From an uncultured SAR86 cluster bacterium (lineage in GTDB: Bacteria > Pseudomonadota > Gammaproteobacteria > Magnimaribacterales > AG-339-G14): a DNA stretch of 64,000 nt. The stretch is from NCBI GenBank assembly GCA_902594855.1, contig CACJNS010000001.1, positions 292,696 to 356,695 on the forward strand, in the 5' to 3' direction. Made by a program: the position numbers and the translations under genes. Positions 28,542 to 39,085 of the stretch are shown here, piece by piece (position 1 is the stretch's first letter; the number at the start of each line of letters is the position of its first letter). The notes under the pieces were generated by a model. It did no database searches. It saw nothing but the letters and a program-made list of their open reading frames with translations, and had not been told where the DNA came from.

Positions 28542-30352
28542 ACGCACTCAAGTCAGTTTTTAATTTTTTAGGCAGATTTTTAACTTCCACAAGGATTGTT
28601 GTAACAAACTTGATTACTTTTATTTTTTTAGCTCTTGTTTTTATTGGACTGATCTCGGTTTTTATCCCTAACGATAGGAGTATTGATAAAGAAGGAAAAG
28701 TAGTCATTTTGAACCCTGAAGGTGTCCTGGTGGACCAAGAGGTGCAGTATTCAGACTTCCAATTTTCTTTTGGTCAGGTTGAACAAATTCAAACCAGAGA
28801 TCTTATAAAACTTATTCAGTCAATCTCTAAAGACGAAGATATTCCTGCCGTCCTAGTGGACTTTAGTGGTTTATCTTATTCTGGACCGACAAATTTAATT
28901 AAAATTTCTGAGGAAATTCAAAAGCTCAGTGAATTAAAAAGAGTAATCGCATTTTCGGATAGATATACAACTTCGTCTTACTTAATCGCAGCGCATGCAG
29001 ATGAAATTTATATACATCAGGCTGGTGGTTTTGATATTCAGGGAATCGGAGGCTACAGAAGTTATAGCAAATCTCTATATGAAAATTTAAAAATGAAAGT
29101 CTATAACTATTCTCAGGGTGATTATAAATCTGCTGTAGAAGGACTTACTAGAGATTCAATGTCAGACTTTGATAAAAAACAAAGGAAGGCTCTTTATGAT
29201 CCTATATGGAGTAAGTACAAAGAAATCATTGCCCAAGCAAGAGGTATTTCGAAAGAAAAGGTCCAAAAATTTGCAGATTCATATTTCGATGCCATTGGTG
29301 AAGCCGCTTTCGACAACATAGAAGCAGGAATTGAGCAAAATTATTTAACAGGCGTAAAAAGTTTTCCTGAATTTAGAAGCTATATGATTGATGAATTTGG
29401 TAAAGACGAATCATCCGATAGAGAAACATACAACTACATTACGTATGAGGAATATTCATCTTCGATGAAAGAAGACAAAGAAAAATCAGAAAATATAATT
29501 TCTGTTATCACTGCTGAAGGCGCAATTGTTGAAGGAGAAATTTCGCAAGGCTTTGCAGGATCTGCCGGTATTGCTAGACAGATCAGAAAGGCTCATGAAG
29601 ACGAAAAAACTAAAGCTATTGTCTTTAGGGTTAACAGTCCTGGTGGATCAATAATTGCTAGTGAAATCATCAGAGATGAATTACTCCAGGCTAAAAACAA
29701 AGGAAAAAAAGTTGTAGTTTCAATGGGTGACTATGCTGCTTCAGGTGGAGTTTATATTTCCACGCCTGCAGATTATATTTTTGCACATCCGACTACAATT
29801 ACTGGCTCCATAGGAGTTGCTATAGCTTTTCTCACTACTGAGGATTCCCTAGAGTATATCGGTATCAGCAAAGATGGGGTTCAAACTTCTAAGTTTGCTG
29901 GTTGGACTCCTGAATTACCAGTAACGGAAGAATTGGATAATATTTTCAATAATTTAGCTGAAAGAAGCTACCAAAGATTTCTTGAGGTTGTCTCGGAATC
30001 AAGAAAAAAAGATGTTTCTGAAATAAATAAAATTGCTGGTGGCAGAGTTTGGATAGGCACTGATGCGCTTCAAATAGACATTATTGATGAACTTGGTGAT
30101 ATTGAAGATGCTATAGGGAAAGCAGCTGCGCTTGCAGAAATTTCTGAATATCAATTGAAATACAGCTCAAGTGATGTTTCTTTTGTTGAAACAGTTCTTT
30201 CCGAAATTTTTGGAAAACTATCCCTTCCATTAGAAAAAATTAAATTTGTTAAAGCTTCTGAATCGATTTATAAATTTTTAACAGAAATTGCTCCTTTTAA
30301 TAAGCCCTCAGCTAGTATGATCTGCAAGGTTTGCATCATTGAAACGTCATAA
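28538..30352 (+). CDS. sppA: Signal peptide peptidase SppA, 67K type
   Basis: Membrane-anchored Ser-Lys protease degrading cleaved signal peptides. The 604-residue double-length form has an N-terminal helix near residues 18-45 and two peptidase S49 domains. The catalytic Lys lies in YNYSQGDYKSAVEGLTRDSMS of the first domain. The catalytic Ser lies in MGDYAASGGVYIS of the second domain. It follows tatC with a 4-bp overlap, which makes a protein-export group. Confidence 0.93.
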   Translation: MNALKSVFNFLGRFLTSTRIVVTNLITFIFLALVFIGLISVFIPNDRSIDKEGKVVILNPEGVLVDQEVQYSDFQFSFGQVEQIQTRDLIKLIQSISKDEDIPAVLVDFSGLSYSGPTNLIKISEEIQKLSELKRVIAFSDRYTTSSYLIAAHADEIYIHQAGGFDIQGIGGYRSYSKSLYENLKMKVYNYSQGDYKSAVEGLTRDSMSDFDKKQRKALYDPIWSKYKEIIAQARGISKEKVQKFADSYFDAIGEAAFDNIEAGIEQNYLTGVKSFPEFRSYMIDEFGKDESSDRETYNYITYEEYSSSMKEDKEKSENIISVITAEGAIVEGEISQGFAGSAGIARQIRKAHEDEKTKAIVFRVNSPGGSIIASEIIRDELLQAKNKGKKVVVSMGDYAASGGVYISTPADYIFAHPTTITGSIGVAIAFLTTEDSLEYIGISKDGVQTSKFAGWTPELPVTEELDNIFNNLAERSYQRFLEVVSESRKKDVSEINKIAGGRVWIGTDALQIDIIDELGDIEDAIGKAAALAEISEYQLKYSSSDVSFVETVLSEIFGKLSLPLEKIKFVKASESIYKFLTEIAPFNKPSASMICKVCIIETS

Positions 30353-30812
30353 ATTTCATTTTCTTTTTTTAACATTTTTTCTTTCCGCAAATGCTTACGC
30401 GGAAATCCTAAATAACTTAGAGGTTGCTTGGGTGGTAGACGGCGATACGGTGCATGCAACCAAGAACGGTCAACTATACAAAATAAGATTAACCGAAATA
30501 GATGCTCCTGAGAGAGATCAACCTTTTGGAAAACAATCTACAGATAATTTGAAAGTTTTTCTTAGAAAAGGATTTATCGATGTTGATCTAAAGGGCCAAG
30601 ATATCTACAAAAGACATTTAGGAAGGATTTATGTTGACGGTAAAGACATCAATAAAAAAATGGTCTCGACTGGAAGTGCTTGGGTTTACGATAAATACGT
30701 TACTGACAAGAGTTTTTATATAGAACAGAAGAAAGCCCAAAATAATAAGCTGGGAATTTGGGCTGATGAGGAAGCCATGCCTCCTTGGGAGTGGCGCCAA
30801 CGAAATAATTAA
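30339..30812 (+). CDS. Secreted thermonuclease-family (SNase) nuclease
   Basis: A 157-residue protein with a signal peptide (about 21 residues, ending AYA) and a staphylococcal-nuclease fold: WVVDGDTVHA, IRLTEIDAPERDQPFG, RHLGRIYVDGKDINKKMV and GSAWVYDKY. The acidic residues and arginines of the SNase active site are in place. The likely start is a TTG at 30339, inside the last codons of sppA. It may scavenge DNA or RNA in the periplasm. Its stop overlaps the end of fba by 4 bp. Confidence 0.9.
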   Translation: MKRHKFHFLFLTFFLSANAYAEILNNLEVAWVVDGDTVHATKNGQLYKIRLTEIDAPERDQPFGKQSTDNLKVFLRKGFIDVDLKGQDIYKRHLGRIYVDGKDINKKMVSTGSAWVYDKYVTDKSFYIEQKKAQNNKLGIWADEEAMPPWEWRQRNN

Positions 30813-31822
30813 TTTTCCAGAGAACTTTCCCATTCTCCTAAAGCAGCTAATTTATTCATTTTAGCTCTGTGAGAAAACGCTTCTTGCGCAGCAGTCTCGT
30901 TCTCAACATTACCGCTCCAAGCTTTAAGAGCAGCTTGTTGGAGCGCTCTTCCATAAGAAAAGCTTAACTTCCAAGGATTAGATGATATTTTATTCATCTT
31001 GTCTAAATGCGCAGTTGAATCAATATCAGACTGCCCACCTGACAAAAAAGTTACTGCAGGCAAATCATCAGAAAGACTGTTTTGTAAGCACTGCACAGTT
31101 TTTTCTGCTACTAAAGAAATATTCGCTTGCTCGCTTGCAGTTGAACCGCTGGTAACCATGTTGGGCTTTAGAATTGTTCCTTTGATGTTAACTTCATGAT
31201 CAGTCAGAGAATTAAACAACGTTTCGAGCGCTCTAGATGTCGCTGAGTAACAATCTTCAATTGAATGGAACCCATCCATGAGAACCTCAGGCTCAACAAT
31301 TGGAACCATATTGTTGTTTTGAACTATCTTTGCATACTCTGCCAAAGCCTCCATATTTGCCTTAAGACAATCATCTGAAGGAAATGAACCGTCTTGTTTT
31401 ATTACTGCTCTCCACTTAGTAAATTTAGCTCCTAATGAAAAATACTCTGCACATCTTTCATCAAGGCCATCTAAGCCTTGAGTTAAATTTTCATCTGGCG
31501 AAGAGTCAAGCGGCTTAATTCCTTTATCTACTTTTATTCCTGGAAGAGCTCCCTGAGCATAAATAATATCCGAAAGCATCGTTCCGTCTTTCGCTGCTTG
31601 TCTTAAAGTTTCATCAAAAAGTATCACGCCTCCAATGTTATTTTTCATGCCTTCCGCTCTGAATAATAATTCTCGATAGTCTCTTCTATTTTCTTCGGTT
31701 GATTCTGTATCAATCGTGTCAAACCTCTTTGTAATTGTGGGCGTGCTTTCATCAGCAGCTAAAATTCCCTTACCGTCTGAAACTATATGGTTAGCAATAT
31801 CTTCTAAACTTTCAAAATTCAT
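30809..31822 (-). CDS. fba: Fructose-bisphosphate aldolase, class I
   Basis: Schiff-base aldolase of the animal/plant-like class I family: GKGILAADESTPTITKRFD near residue 17, LFRAEGMKNNIGGVILFDETLRQ, VEPEVLMDG, and GTILKPNMVTSGS carrying the Schiff-base Lys near residue 218. Length 337. Most gammaproteobacterial tkt-pgk-fba operons carry a class II zinc aldolase, so the class I form is a replacement. It overlaps pgk by 4 bp. Confidence 0.94.
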   Translation of the reverse strand: MNFESLEDIANHIVSDGKGILAADESTPTITKRFDTIDTESTEENRRDYRELLFRAEGMKNNIGGVILFDETLRQAAKDGTMLSDIIYAQGALPGIKVDKGIKPLDSSPDENLTQGLDGLDERCAEYFSLGAKFTKWRAVIKQDGSFPSDDCLKANMEALAEYAKIVQNNNMVPIVEPEVLMDGFHSIEDCYSATSRALETLFNSLTDHEVNIKGTILKPNMVTSGSTASEQANISLVAEKTVQCLQNSLSDDLPAVTFLSGGQSDIDSTAHLDKMNKISSNPWKLSFSYGRALQQAALKAWSGNVENETAAQEAFSHRAKMNKLAALGEWESSLEN

Positions 31823-32976
31823 ATTTTCTCCTTTAATGCATCTAGAGAGGGTAATGATCCTTTCTCAATATATTCCAAAAAGGCGCCTCCAGCAGTCGAG
31901 GCATATCCTACTTTATCTAATAAGTTTGATTGATTAAAGGCAGTTAAAGTCTCTCCTCCACCAATTACAGAATATGCATCTGATTCAGAAATAACCTTGG
32001 CAAGATGCAATGTACCTCTTGAAAATTCTTCTCTCTCAAAAAAACCTAAAGGACCATTCCATAGTATAGTTTTACAACTCGAGATAATATTATTTAAGCT
32101 TTTTATTGAGTTAATACTAACGTCATAAATAATGTCGTCTGGCAATATTCCTTCAGAAGTTTTCTCAACAATAGACTTATCTTTTTGTTCTACTACAAAG
32201 GTATCGGGTAATATTATTTTGTTATTTTTACTAAGATCTTTTGCTTCTTCTAAAAAATCATTTTCTACAATTGATTGACCGATTTCATACCCTTTTGATT
32301 TGTGTAATGTATTAGCTATCCCTCCTCCAACGAAAAGCCAATCAACTTTTTCAAGAAGAGATTCCAGAATATTTATTTTTGTTGATATTTTTGAGCCGCC
32401 AATGATTCCCAGCATTGGTTTTGATGGATTATTTAAAATTCCTTCTAGAGAATTTAACTCTTCCTCAACCAACCTTCCAACACATGAATCTATAAAATGA
32501 CTAACTCCTTCAGTGGAGCAGTGACTTCTATGAGCCGATCCAAAAGCATCCATGACAAAAACATCAGCTAATTGTGCAAGCTTTTTTGAAAATAACTCAT
32601 TGTTGTCAGTTTCACCTTCAAAAAATCTTACATTTTCCAACATCGAAATCTTTTTTTGATTATCTGAGAAATGATCAAGGTTTAAGTCATCATGAAAATA
32701 AATCTCTTCGGACAATAAAGTGCTCAAGTGTTCAGCAACTTTTTTCAGAGAAAAGTCTTTATCAATCTCTCCTGCTTTTTCAGGTCTGCCTAGATGGCTG
32801 AGAATTATTACTGAACTGGCTTTAGATAGAATATAAGTTAAAGTTGGCAGTGTTCTTAAAATTCTCTCGTCATCACTGACTTTTCCATTTGAATACTTTA
32901 CGTTGTAATCAAATCTGACTAATACTCTTTTTCCTTGAAGATCAAGATCATCAAGCGTCGGGATCCCGTTGATCAT
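31819..32976 (-). CDS. pgk: Phosphoglycerate kinase
   Basis: Makes ATP from 1,3-bisphosphoglycerate, or runs in reverse in gluconeogenesis. 385 residues with [47 protein letters not shown] and the C-terminal GGGETL and [10 protein letters not shown] motifs. It is in the order tkt-pgk-fba, overlapping both neighbours by 4 bp. The epd or gap gene usually between tkt and pgk is missing. Confidence 0.97.
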   Translation of the reverse strand: MINGIPTLDDLDLQGKRVLVRFDYNVKYSNGKVSDDERILRTLPTLTYILSKASSVIILSHLGRPEKAGEIDKDFSLKKVAEHLSTLLSEEIYFHDDLNLDHFSDNQKKISMLENVRFFEGETDNNELFSKKLAQLADVFVMDAFGSAHRSHCSTEGVSHFIDSCVGRLVEEELNSLEGILNNPSKPMLGIIGGSKISTKINILESLLEKVDWLFVGGGIANTLHKSKGYEIGQSIVENDFLEEAKDLSKNNKIILPDTFVVEQKDKSIVEKTSEGILPDDIIYDVSINSIKSLNNIISSCKTILWNGPLGFFEREEFSRGTLHLAKVISESDAYSVIGGGETLTAFNQSNLLDKVGYASTAGGAFLEYIEKGSLPSLDALKEKI

Positions 32977-34958
32977 TTTTCAAGAAAGCTGATTATTTTT
33001 TTTGAAACCTTATCTGCGGTAAATCCGAAGTGATCCATTAAAACTGATCCTGGAGCTGATTCACCAAAAGATTCCATTCCAAGGACTAAGTCTCCTTGAT
33101 TGAGATACTTATGCCAGAAGTCTGGGTAACCGCATTCAATGGCTACTCGCGGTCCGTCTCCGAGAATGTTAGTTTTATATTCTTCGTCTTGTTGATCAAA
33201 AATTTCAGTACAAGGCATAGATACAACATTTGCTTTTAAGCCATTTTCCTTTAAGTGCGCTTTCGCATGCATAGCTAACTGAACCTCTGATCCAGTGGCT
33301 ATAATGGTTAAATCGTTCTGCTCTTCCTTGCTAAGTAAGTAACCTCCTTTTGCAATCTGTGTATGATCATCTCTTTCCTGAGGTTCTAAGTTCTGTCTAG
33401 ATAGGATTAAAGCAGTCGGTTTATCTTGTGAAGTTAATGCCGTTTTCCAAGAGTAAGCTGTTTCAACGCCATCGCAAGGCCGCCAAGTATTTAAGTTCGG
33501 CGTAGATCTTAATATGGTTAGATGCTCAACGGGCTGATGGGTTGGCCCATCCTCACCTACACCGATAGAATCATGTGTATAAACGTATATTATTGGCAAC
33601 TTCATTAATGCGCTCATTCGAACTGCATTTCTTGCATAATCTAAAAAGGTTAAAAAAGTCCCTCCATAAGGTCTAAAACCACCATGCAAATAAAGCCCAT
33701 TCATTATGGCAGACATGCCAAATTCTCTTACCCCATAACTTAAATAATTCCCTATTCCGTTTTCTAAAATTTCTGAACCCTTCCATTGAGTATTGTTAGA
33801 TGGAGATAAATCAGCAGAACCTCCAAACAATTCTGGAATTCTAGGACCTAATGAATCAAGGCACATGCCAGATGCCTTTCTTGAAGCATGGTGCGTTTCA
33901 TCGTTTGAAAAATTTTCTATTAAGTCTTCAAAAATTTTATTTAGCTCCTCAGGTAAAGAGTTTGAAAATATTCTTTCAATTTCCGAATGCTCTTTTGAAT
34001 AATTTTTTGAGTAATCGTCAAACATTGCGTTCCAATCATCTTCTACAGCTTGACCATCTTTTTCATTATTCCAAGCTTCATAAACATGCTCGGGAACTTC
34101 GAATGGAGGGTACTCCCATCCAATCTCTTCTCTAGTAAGTTGTATTTCTTCGTCGCCCAAAGCTGCCCCATGCACCTCAGAAGTGCCAGATTTATTTGGA
34201 GAACCCTTGCCTATGACGGTTTTGCAACAAATCAATGTAGGCTTTGCAGATTTTTTTGCCTTTTCTATGCAAGAATTTATTTTGCTGACATCGTGGCCGT
34301 CTACATTACCAAAGACTTCCCAGCCATAAGACTCAAATCTTTTTTTTGTATCGTCAGTGAACCAACTATCCACCCTTCCATCAATGCTGATTTCATTATC
34401 GTCGTAAAATACGATTAAATTGCCTAATTCTAATGTTCCAGCTAAGGAACAGGCTTCATGAGAAATACCTTCCATTAAATCTCCATCTCCAACAAAGGCA
34501 TAGGTTTTGTGATCAAAAATTTGGAAATTATCTTTATTGTATTTTGTAGCCAATATTTTCTCTGCCAGAGCCATTCCAACAGCGTTAGCAATGCCTTGAC
34601 CTAATGGTCCCGTAGTAGTCTCAACTCCTGGTGCATAACCTATCTCTGGATGGCCAGGCGTCTTTGAATGCAGTTGCCTAAAGTTTTTAAGGTCACTAAT
34701 TGAAAGTTCATAGCCGGTGAGATGCAGGAGAGAATAAAGCAGCATAGAACCATGCCCGTTTGAAAGAACAAACCTATCTCTATTTAACCAGTTGGGATTT
34801 TTGGGATTATGGGATAGGTGATTCATCCATAGAGCTTGAGCAATTTCTGCCATGCCCATTGGCATTCCTGGGTGTCCGCACCCAGCTTCTTGTACTGCAT
34901 CCATAGATAAGGCTCTAATGGCGTTGGCAAAATCTGAATTGGTAGATTGTTTAGGCAA
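32973..34958 (-). CDS. tkt: Transketolase
   Basis: Thiamine-diphosphate enzyme of the pentose phosphate pathway. 661 residues. N-terminal [10 protein letters not shown] near residue 29, [14 protein letters not shown], the TPP motif [13 protein letters not shown] near 157, the C-terminal domain with [20 protein letters not shown] near 465, and GSEVQLAM near 562. It heads the tkt-pgk-fba operon and is divergent from metK across 72 bp. Confidence 0.97.
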   Translation of the reverse strand: MPKQSTNSDFANAIRALSMDAVQEAGCGHPGMPMGMAEIAQALWMNHLSHNPKNPNWLNRDRFVLSNGHGSMLLYSLLHLTGYELSISDLKNFRQLHSKTPGHPEIGYAPGVETTTGPLGQGIANAVGMALAEKILATKYNKDNFQIFDHKTYAFVGDGDLMEGISHEACSLAGTLELGNLIVFYDDNEISIDGRVDSWFTDDTKKRFESYGWEVFGNVDGHDVSKINSCIEKAKKSAKPTLICCKTVIGKGSPNKSGTSEVHGAALGDEEIQLTREEIGWEYPPFEVPEHVYEAWNNEKDGQAVEDDWNAMFDDYSKNYSKEHSEIERIFSNSLPEELNKIFEDLIENFSNDETHHASRKASGMCLDSLGPRIPELFGGSADLSPSNNTQWKGSEILENGIGNYLSYGVREFGMSAIMNGLYLHGGFRPYGGTFLTFLDYARNAVRMSALMKLPIIYVYTHDSIGVGEDGPTHQPVEHLTILRSTPNLNTWRPCDGVETAYSWKTALTSQDKPTALILSRQNLEPQERDDHTQIAKGGYLLSKEEQNDLTIIATGSEVQLAMHAKAHLKENGLKANVVSMPCTEIFDQQDEEYKTNILGDGPRVAIECGYPDFWHKYLNQGDLVLGMESFGESAPGSVLMDHFGFTADKVSKKIISFLEK

Positions 34959-35030
34959 TTTTCAAAACCTATATTTTCTACTATTTTGATCAAGCTTCAT
35001 AGTAGAATGTCCGGCCTCACAGAGATATAA

Positions 35031-36182
35031 ATGAGTGAATATACAACTTTTACGTCCGAATCCGTATCAGAGGGTCATCCAGATAAGCTATCTGATCAAA
35101 TTTCTGATGCGATCCTTGATGCATTCCTTGCTGAGGATCATAAAGCTAGAGTTGCATGCGAAACTCTAGTGAAAACTGATCTCGTTGTTGTAGCTGGTGA
35201 AATAACATCTAGTGCAAACCCAGATCTGGAGAAAGTCGTTAGAAATGTAATCAATGAGATAGGTTATGATAACGATGCCGTCGGTTTCAACGGAGACAAG
35301 GTAGAATTTTTAAATGCCATCGGAAAGCAATCTCTTGATATTGCTCAAGGGGTTGATGAAGGGACAGGCGAAGATCTTGATCAGGGAGCAGGCGATCAAG
35401 GTTTAATGTTTGGTTACGCAACTAATGAAACTGAACAACTGATGCCAGCACCTATTCATTACTCACATTTGTTAGTTAAAAAACAATCGGAAGTAAGAAA
35501 AAATGGAAAACTAAAATGGCTTAGACCCGATGCAAAAAGTCAATTATCTTTTAATTATGATACTAATGGTAATCCTTCTGCAATTACTGCAGTTGTTTTA
35601 TCTACTCAACATGATGATGAAGTCTCACAAGACGATTTAAAAGAAGGTGTCATGGAAGAGATTCTAAAACCAGTTTTACCTAGCAACCTAGTCAATAAAG
35701 AGACAAAATTTTTTATAAATCCTACCGGAAGATTTGTTGTAGGAGGGCCTGTCGGTGATTGTGGCTTAACAGGCAGGAAAATCATTGTTGATACTTATGG
35801 GGGTATGGCTAGGCATGGTGGAGGTGCTTTCTCTGGAAAAGATCCTTCTAAAGTTGATAGGTCAGCTGCATATGCAGGAAGATATGTTGCAAAGAATATT
35901 GTAGCCGCTGGATTGGCTGACAAATGTGAAGTGCAAATATCCTATGCTATTGGAATTGCTGAACCAACCTCGATCAGTGTCAACACATTTGGAACAGGGA
36001 AAATTTCTGAAGAGAAAATAATGCACTTAATTAGAGAAAAGTTTGATTTAAGACCTAAGGGGCTAATAGCTATGCTTAATTTGTTAAAACCTATTTATCG
36101 AGAAACAGCAGCTTATGGACATTTTGGAAGAGAACAATTCCCTTGGGAAAAAATAGATAAAATTGAAGAGTTAAAATCCTAA
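35031..36182 (+). CDS. metK: S-adenosylmethionine synthase
   Basis: Forms SAM from methionine and ATP. 383 residues, with [18 protein letters not shown] at the N-terminus, [12 protein letters not shown] near residue 121, [21 protein letters not shown] and [16 protein letters not shown]. It starts the methyl-cycle pair metK-ahcY, 13 bp apart. The 72-bp upstream region has a TAGAAT -10-like hexamer but no room for a SAM riboswitch. Confidence 0.97.
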   Translation: MSEYTTFTSESVSEGHPDKLSDQISDAILDAFLAEDHKARVACETLVKTDLVVVAGEITSSANPDLEKVVRNVINEIGYDNDAVGFNGDKVEFLNAIGKQSLDIAQGVDEGTGEDLDQGAGDQGLMFGYATNETEQLMPAPIHYSHLLVKKQSEVRKNGKLKWLRPDAKSQLSFNYDTNGNPSAITAVVLSTQHDDEVSQDDLKEGVMEEILKPVLPSNLVNKETKFFINPTGRFVVGGPVGDCGLTGRKIIVDTYGGMARHGGGAFSGKDPSKVDRSAAYAGRYVAKNIVAAGLADKCEVQISYAIGIAEPTSISVNTFGTGKISEEKIMHLIREKFDLRPKGLIAMLNLLKPIYRETAAYGHFGREQFPWEKIDKIEELKS

Positions 36183-36195
36183 AACGGAGCAATGA

Positions 36196-37572
36196 ATGGA
36201 ATTTAAAGATTATAAAGTAGCCGACATAAATTTAGCTGATTGGGGAAGAAAAGAAATAATTCTTGCTCAAGCGGAGATGCCAGCCCTTATGAAATTAAGA
36301 GAAAGGTATGGCGAAGAAAAGCCTCTTAAGGGAGCAAAAATAATGGGTTGCATTCACATGACAATTCAAACAGCTGTTTTAATTGAGACTCTTGTTGAAC
36401 TTGGAGCTGAAGTAAGGTGGTCATCTTGTAATATTTTTTCTACTCAAGATCATGCTGCAGCTGCTATTGCAGCAGCTGGCATACCCGTATTTGCCTGGAA
36501 AGGAATGAATGACGAAGAATTTGACTGGTGTATAGAACAAACGATATTGGAAGATGAGAAACCATGGGATGCAAATATGATTCTTGATGATGGTGGAGAT
36601 CTGACTGCAATGGTTCACGATAAATTTCCAGAAATGCTAGAAAGTATTCACGGGATCTCTGAAGAAACCACTACAGGCGTTCATCGATTAAACGAAATGG
36701 TCGAGAAAGGAGAACTCAAAGTTCCAGCCATCAACGTAAATGATTCGGTTACTAAATCAAAAAATGATAATAAATATGGCTGTAGACATAGTCTTAATGA
36801 TGCTATTAAAAGAGGAACTGACATGCTCCTTTCTGGAAGAAAAGCTTTGGTGATAGGTTATGGTGATGTAGGTAAAGGATCTGCAATGAGCTTAAGGCAA
36901 GAAGGAATGGTTACTCGAGTAACTGAAATTGATCCAATTTGCGCAATGCAAGCATGCATGGATGGTTACGAAGTAGTATCGCCATATGTGAATGGTCAAA
37001 ATAACAATGACGATGAATCAATCAATAAATCTTTATTGCAAGATACGGACTTAATTGTGACAACTACAGGTAATGTAAACGTTTGTGATAAACACATTCT
37101 TAATAATCTCAAAAGCGGAAGTATAGTTTGTAACATCGGACACTTTGACAACGAGATTGATACTGCCTACATGAGAGATAAATGGACTTGGGAGGAGATA
37201 AAACCTCAAGTTCATAAAATTTATCGAGACTCTAAAGATCCTTCTAATTATTTAATCCTTCTATCAGAGGGAAGATTGGTTAATCTTGGAAATGCAACTG
37301 GTCATCCATCAAGAATTATGGATGGGTCTTTTGCTAATCAGGTGCTAGCTCAAAAATTCTTATATGAACAAGCATTTGCATCCATAAATGACGAAAGCGT
37401 AAAAAAAGATATGATCAATGTGCAAGTTCTACCTAAAGAATTAGATGAAGAAGTAGCGAGTTACATGGTAGAAGGTTTTGGTGGTGTGATGACAAAGCTA
37501 ACTAAAGATCAAGCTGAATATATTAACGTCGATGAAGCGGGACCTTACAAACCTGAATATTACAAATACTAA
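36196..37572 (+). CDS. ahcY: Adenosylhomocysteinase
   Basis: NAD-dependent hydrolase that removes S-adenosylhomocysteine after methyl transfer. 458 residues: [17 protein letters not shown] near residue 50, [15 protein letters not shown] near 77, the NAD site [15 protein letters not shown] near 219, and [15 protein letters not shown]. Many enterobacteria use Pfs/LuxS, so AhcY indicates the reversible SAH hydrolase route. The start ATG at 36196 follows a CGGAG ribosome site. Its stop codon meets the argH start. Confidence 0.97.
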   Translation: MEFKDYKVADINLADWGRKEIILAQAEMPALMKLRERYGEEKPLKGAKIMGCIHMTIQTAVLIETLVELGAEVRWSSCNIFSTQDHAAAAIAAAGIPVFAWKGMNDEEFDWCIEQTILEDEKPWDANMILDDGGDLTAMVHDKFPEMLESIHGISEETTTGVHRLNEMVEKGELKVPAINVNDSVTKSKNDNKYGCRHSLNDAIKRGTDMLLSGRKALVIGYGDVGKGSAMSLRQEGMVTRVTEIDPICAMQACMDGYEVVSPYVNGQNNNDDESINKSLLQDTDLIVTTTGNVNVCDKHILNNLKSGSIVCNIGHFDNEIDTAYMRDKWTWEEIKPQVHKIYRDSKDPSNYLILLSEGRLVNLGNATGHPSRIMDGSFANQVLAQKFLYEQAFASINDESVKKDMINVQVLPKELDEEVASYMVEGFGGVMTKLTKDQAEYINVDEAGPYKPEYYKY

Positions 37573-38957
37573 TGGCCAAAAAGAATACCAGCTGGGGAGG
37601 AAGATTTAGTCAATCAGTATCTGAACTAGCTAGTAAATTTTCCAACTCTATAGATGTAGATTCTGTCCTTGCAGAAAAAGATATCATTGGATCGATAGCA
37701 TATGCAGAATCTTTAATGGAAGCAGGAGTTATAAATAAATCAGAGCTCATAAAGATTAAACGCGGTCTCAATCAAATAAAAAAAGAAATAGAAACTGGGA
37801 AATTTAAATGGAATCCGTCACTTGAAGATGTTCATATGAATATCGAGTCAGCCCTAGAAAAGAAAATTGGGGATCCTGCAAAAAAACTACACACCGGCAG
37901 ATCAAGAAATGATCAAGTTGTTACAGATCTTAAGCTTTTTCTCAAAGATGAAACCAAAGAAATTAAGAAAAAAATTAAAGACCTGCAAAAAAGTATTTTA
38001 AATAAAGCTCAAAAACATTATTCAGATCTTATGCCGGGCTTTACTCATCTGCAAATAGCTCAGCCGGTAACCATTGGACATCATTTGCTTGCTTACTTTG
38101 AAATGCTGCAAAGAGACTCTATTAGATTTGAAAACAACGAAAAATCCCTAAATCAAATGCCTTTAGGAGTTGGTGCGTTGGCAGGTAATAGATTTGGCAT
38201 AAATAGAACAAAGCTTGCAAAGAAACTTGGTTTCACCGAGATTACAAAGAATTCAATCGATACAGTAAGCGATAGAGATTTTGTTATCGATGCATCCTAT
38301 AGTTGTTCAATGCTTGCCGTTCATTTATCGAGAATGTCAGAGGAAATAATTTTATGGTCATCCTCGCAATTTGATTATGTTCAGCTTCCTGAAGAATTAT
38401 GCACCGGCTCGTCAATCATGCCTCAAAAGAAAAATCCTGACATGGCAGAACTTATTCGAGGAGGTAGCTCAAAAACTCTAGGTAACCTTGTTACAACGTT
38501 ATCTTTAATGAAAAGCCAAAGCCTTTCATACAATAGAGATAATCAGGAGGATAAAGAACCTCTTTTTAAATCAATTAATTTCGTTAAGGATGCCTTAGAT
38601 ATTACGACTGAAATGATCAAAGGTATGAGTTTTAATATAAAGAAAATGTCGCAAGACCTAGATCTATCTGAGGTTGGAGCAACAGATTTTGCTGAGTATT
38701 TAGTTTTAAAGGGCGTCCCTTTCAGAGAAGCCCATGAAACAACTGGCAAAACAGTCAAAGAAGCTGAAAGAAGAAATATTTTTATCAGAGACTTCAGTTT
38801 GAGTGAACTAAAAAAAGTACATCCAAAGATAGAGAGAGATATTTATAAATTTATTGATCCCAAAAGAGCCATACACGCTAAGAACAGTCTGGGCGGGACA
38901 TCGCCCAAAAAAGTCAAAGCAGCTATTATCGCTGCTAAAAAGACTCTTTCTTCATGA
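37572..38957 (+). CDS. argH: Argininosuccinate lyase
   Basis: Last step of arginine synthesis. 461 residues with WGGRFSQ at the start, HTGRSRNDQV near residue 109, TVSDRDFV and the fumarase-superfamily signature GSSIMPQKKNPDMAEL near 279. Its first base overlaps the ahcY stop. Its TGA overlaps the ATG of a small lipoprotein gene. Confidence 0.97.
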   Translation: MAKKNTSWGGRFSQSVSELASKFSNSIDVDSVLAEKDIIGSIAYAESLMEAGVINKSELIKIKRGLNQIKKEIETGKFKWNPSLEDVHMNIESALEKKIGDPAKKLHTGRSRNDQVVTDLKLFLKDETKEIKKKIKDLQKSILNKAQKHYSDLMPGFTHLQIAQPVTIGHHLLAYFEMLQRDSIRFENNEKSLNQMPLGVGALAGNRFGINRTKLAKKLGFTEITKNSIDTVSDRDFVIDASYSCSMLAVHLSRMSEEIILWSSSQFDYVQLPEELCTGSSIMPQKKNPDMAELIRGGSSKTLGNLVTTLSLMKSQSLSYNRDNQEDKEPLFKSINFVKDALDITTEMIKGMSFNIKKMSQDLDLSEVGATDFAEYLVLKGVPFREAHETTGKTVKEAERRNIFIRDFSLSELKKVHPKIERDIYKFIDPKRAIHAKNSLGGTSPKKVKAAIIAAKKTLSS

Positions 38958-39085
38958 AAATATTCAGCGAAATATTACTCATTTTTAGTCTTATCTTAGG
39001 TTCCTGTGGAATCAAAGGTCCGTTATACTTGCCCACCGAAGAACCTTCGTCGCAAGAGATAGATAAGACTTATGAGACCAAATAG
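38954..39085 (+). CDS. lptM: LPS translocon maturation chaperone LptM-like lipoprotein
   Basis: A 43-codon frame read directly from the sequence. It starts MKIFSEILLIFSLILGSCG, a lipoprotein signal with the acylated Cys at residue 18, immediately followed by GIKGPLYLP. The C-G-(L/I)-K-G-P-L-Y motif defines LptM (YifL), which helps LptD assemble its disulfides. Position before lysA/dapF is the conserved one. It overlaps argH by 4 bp and lysA by 14 bp. Confidence 0.92.
   Translation: MKIFSEILLIFSLILGSCGIKGPLYLPTEEPSSQEIDKTYETK

Noticed and set aside
33793-34418. Overlapping plus-strand frames inside tkt
   Set aside because: They are shadows on the opposite strand of a well-conserved gene, with low-complexity or Phe/Leu-rich translations.
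34959-35030. SAM riboswitch before metK
   Set aside because: Only 72 bp separate the divergent tkt and metK starts, and I see no SAM-I, SAM-II or SAM-V pattern.
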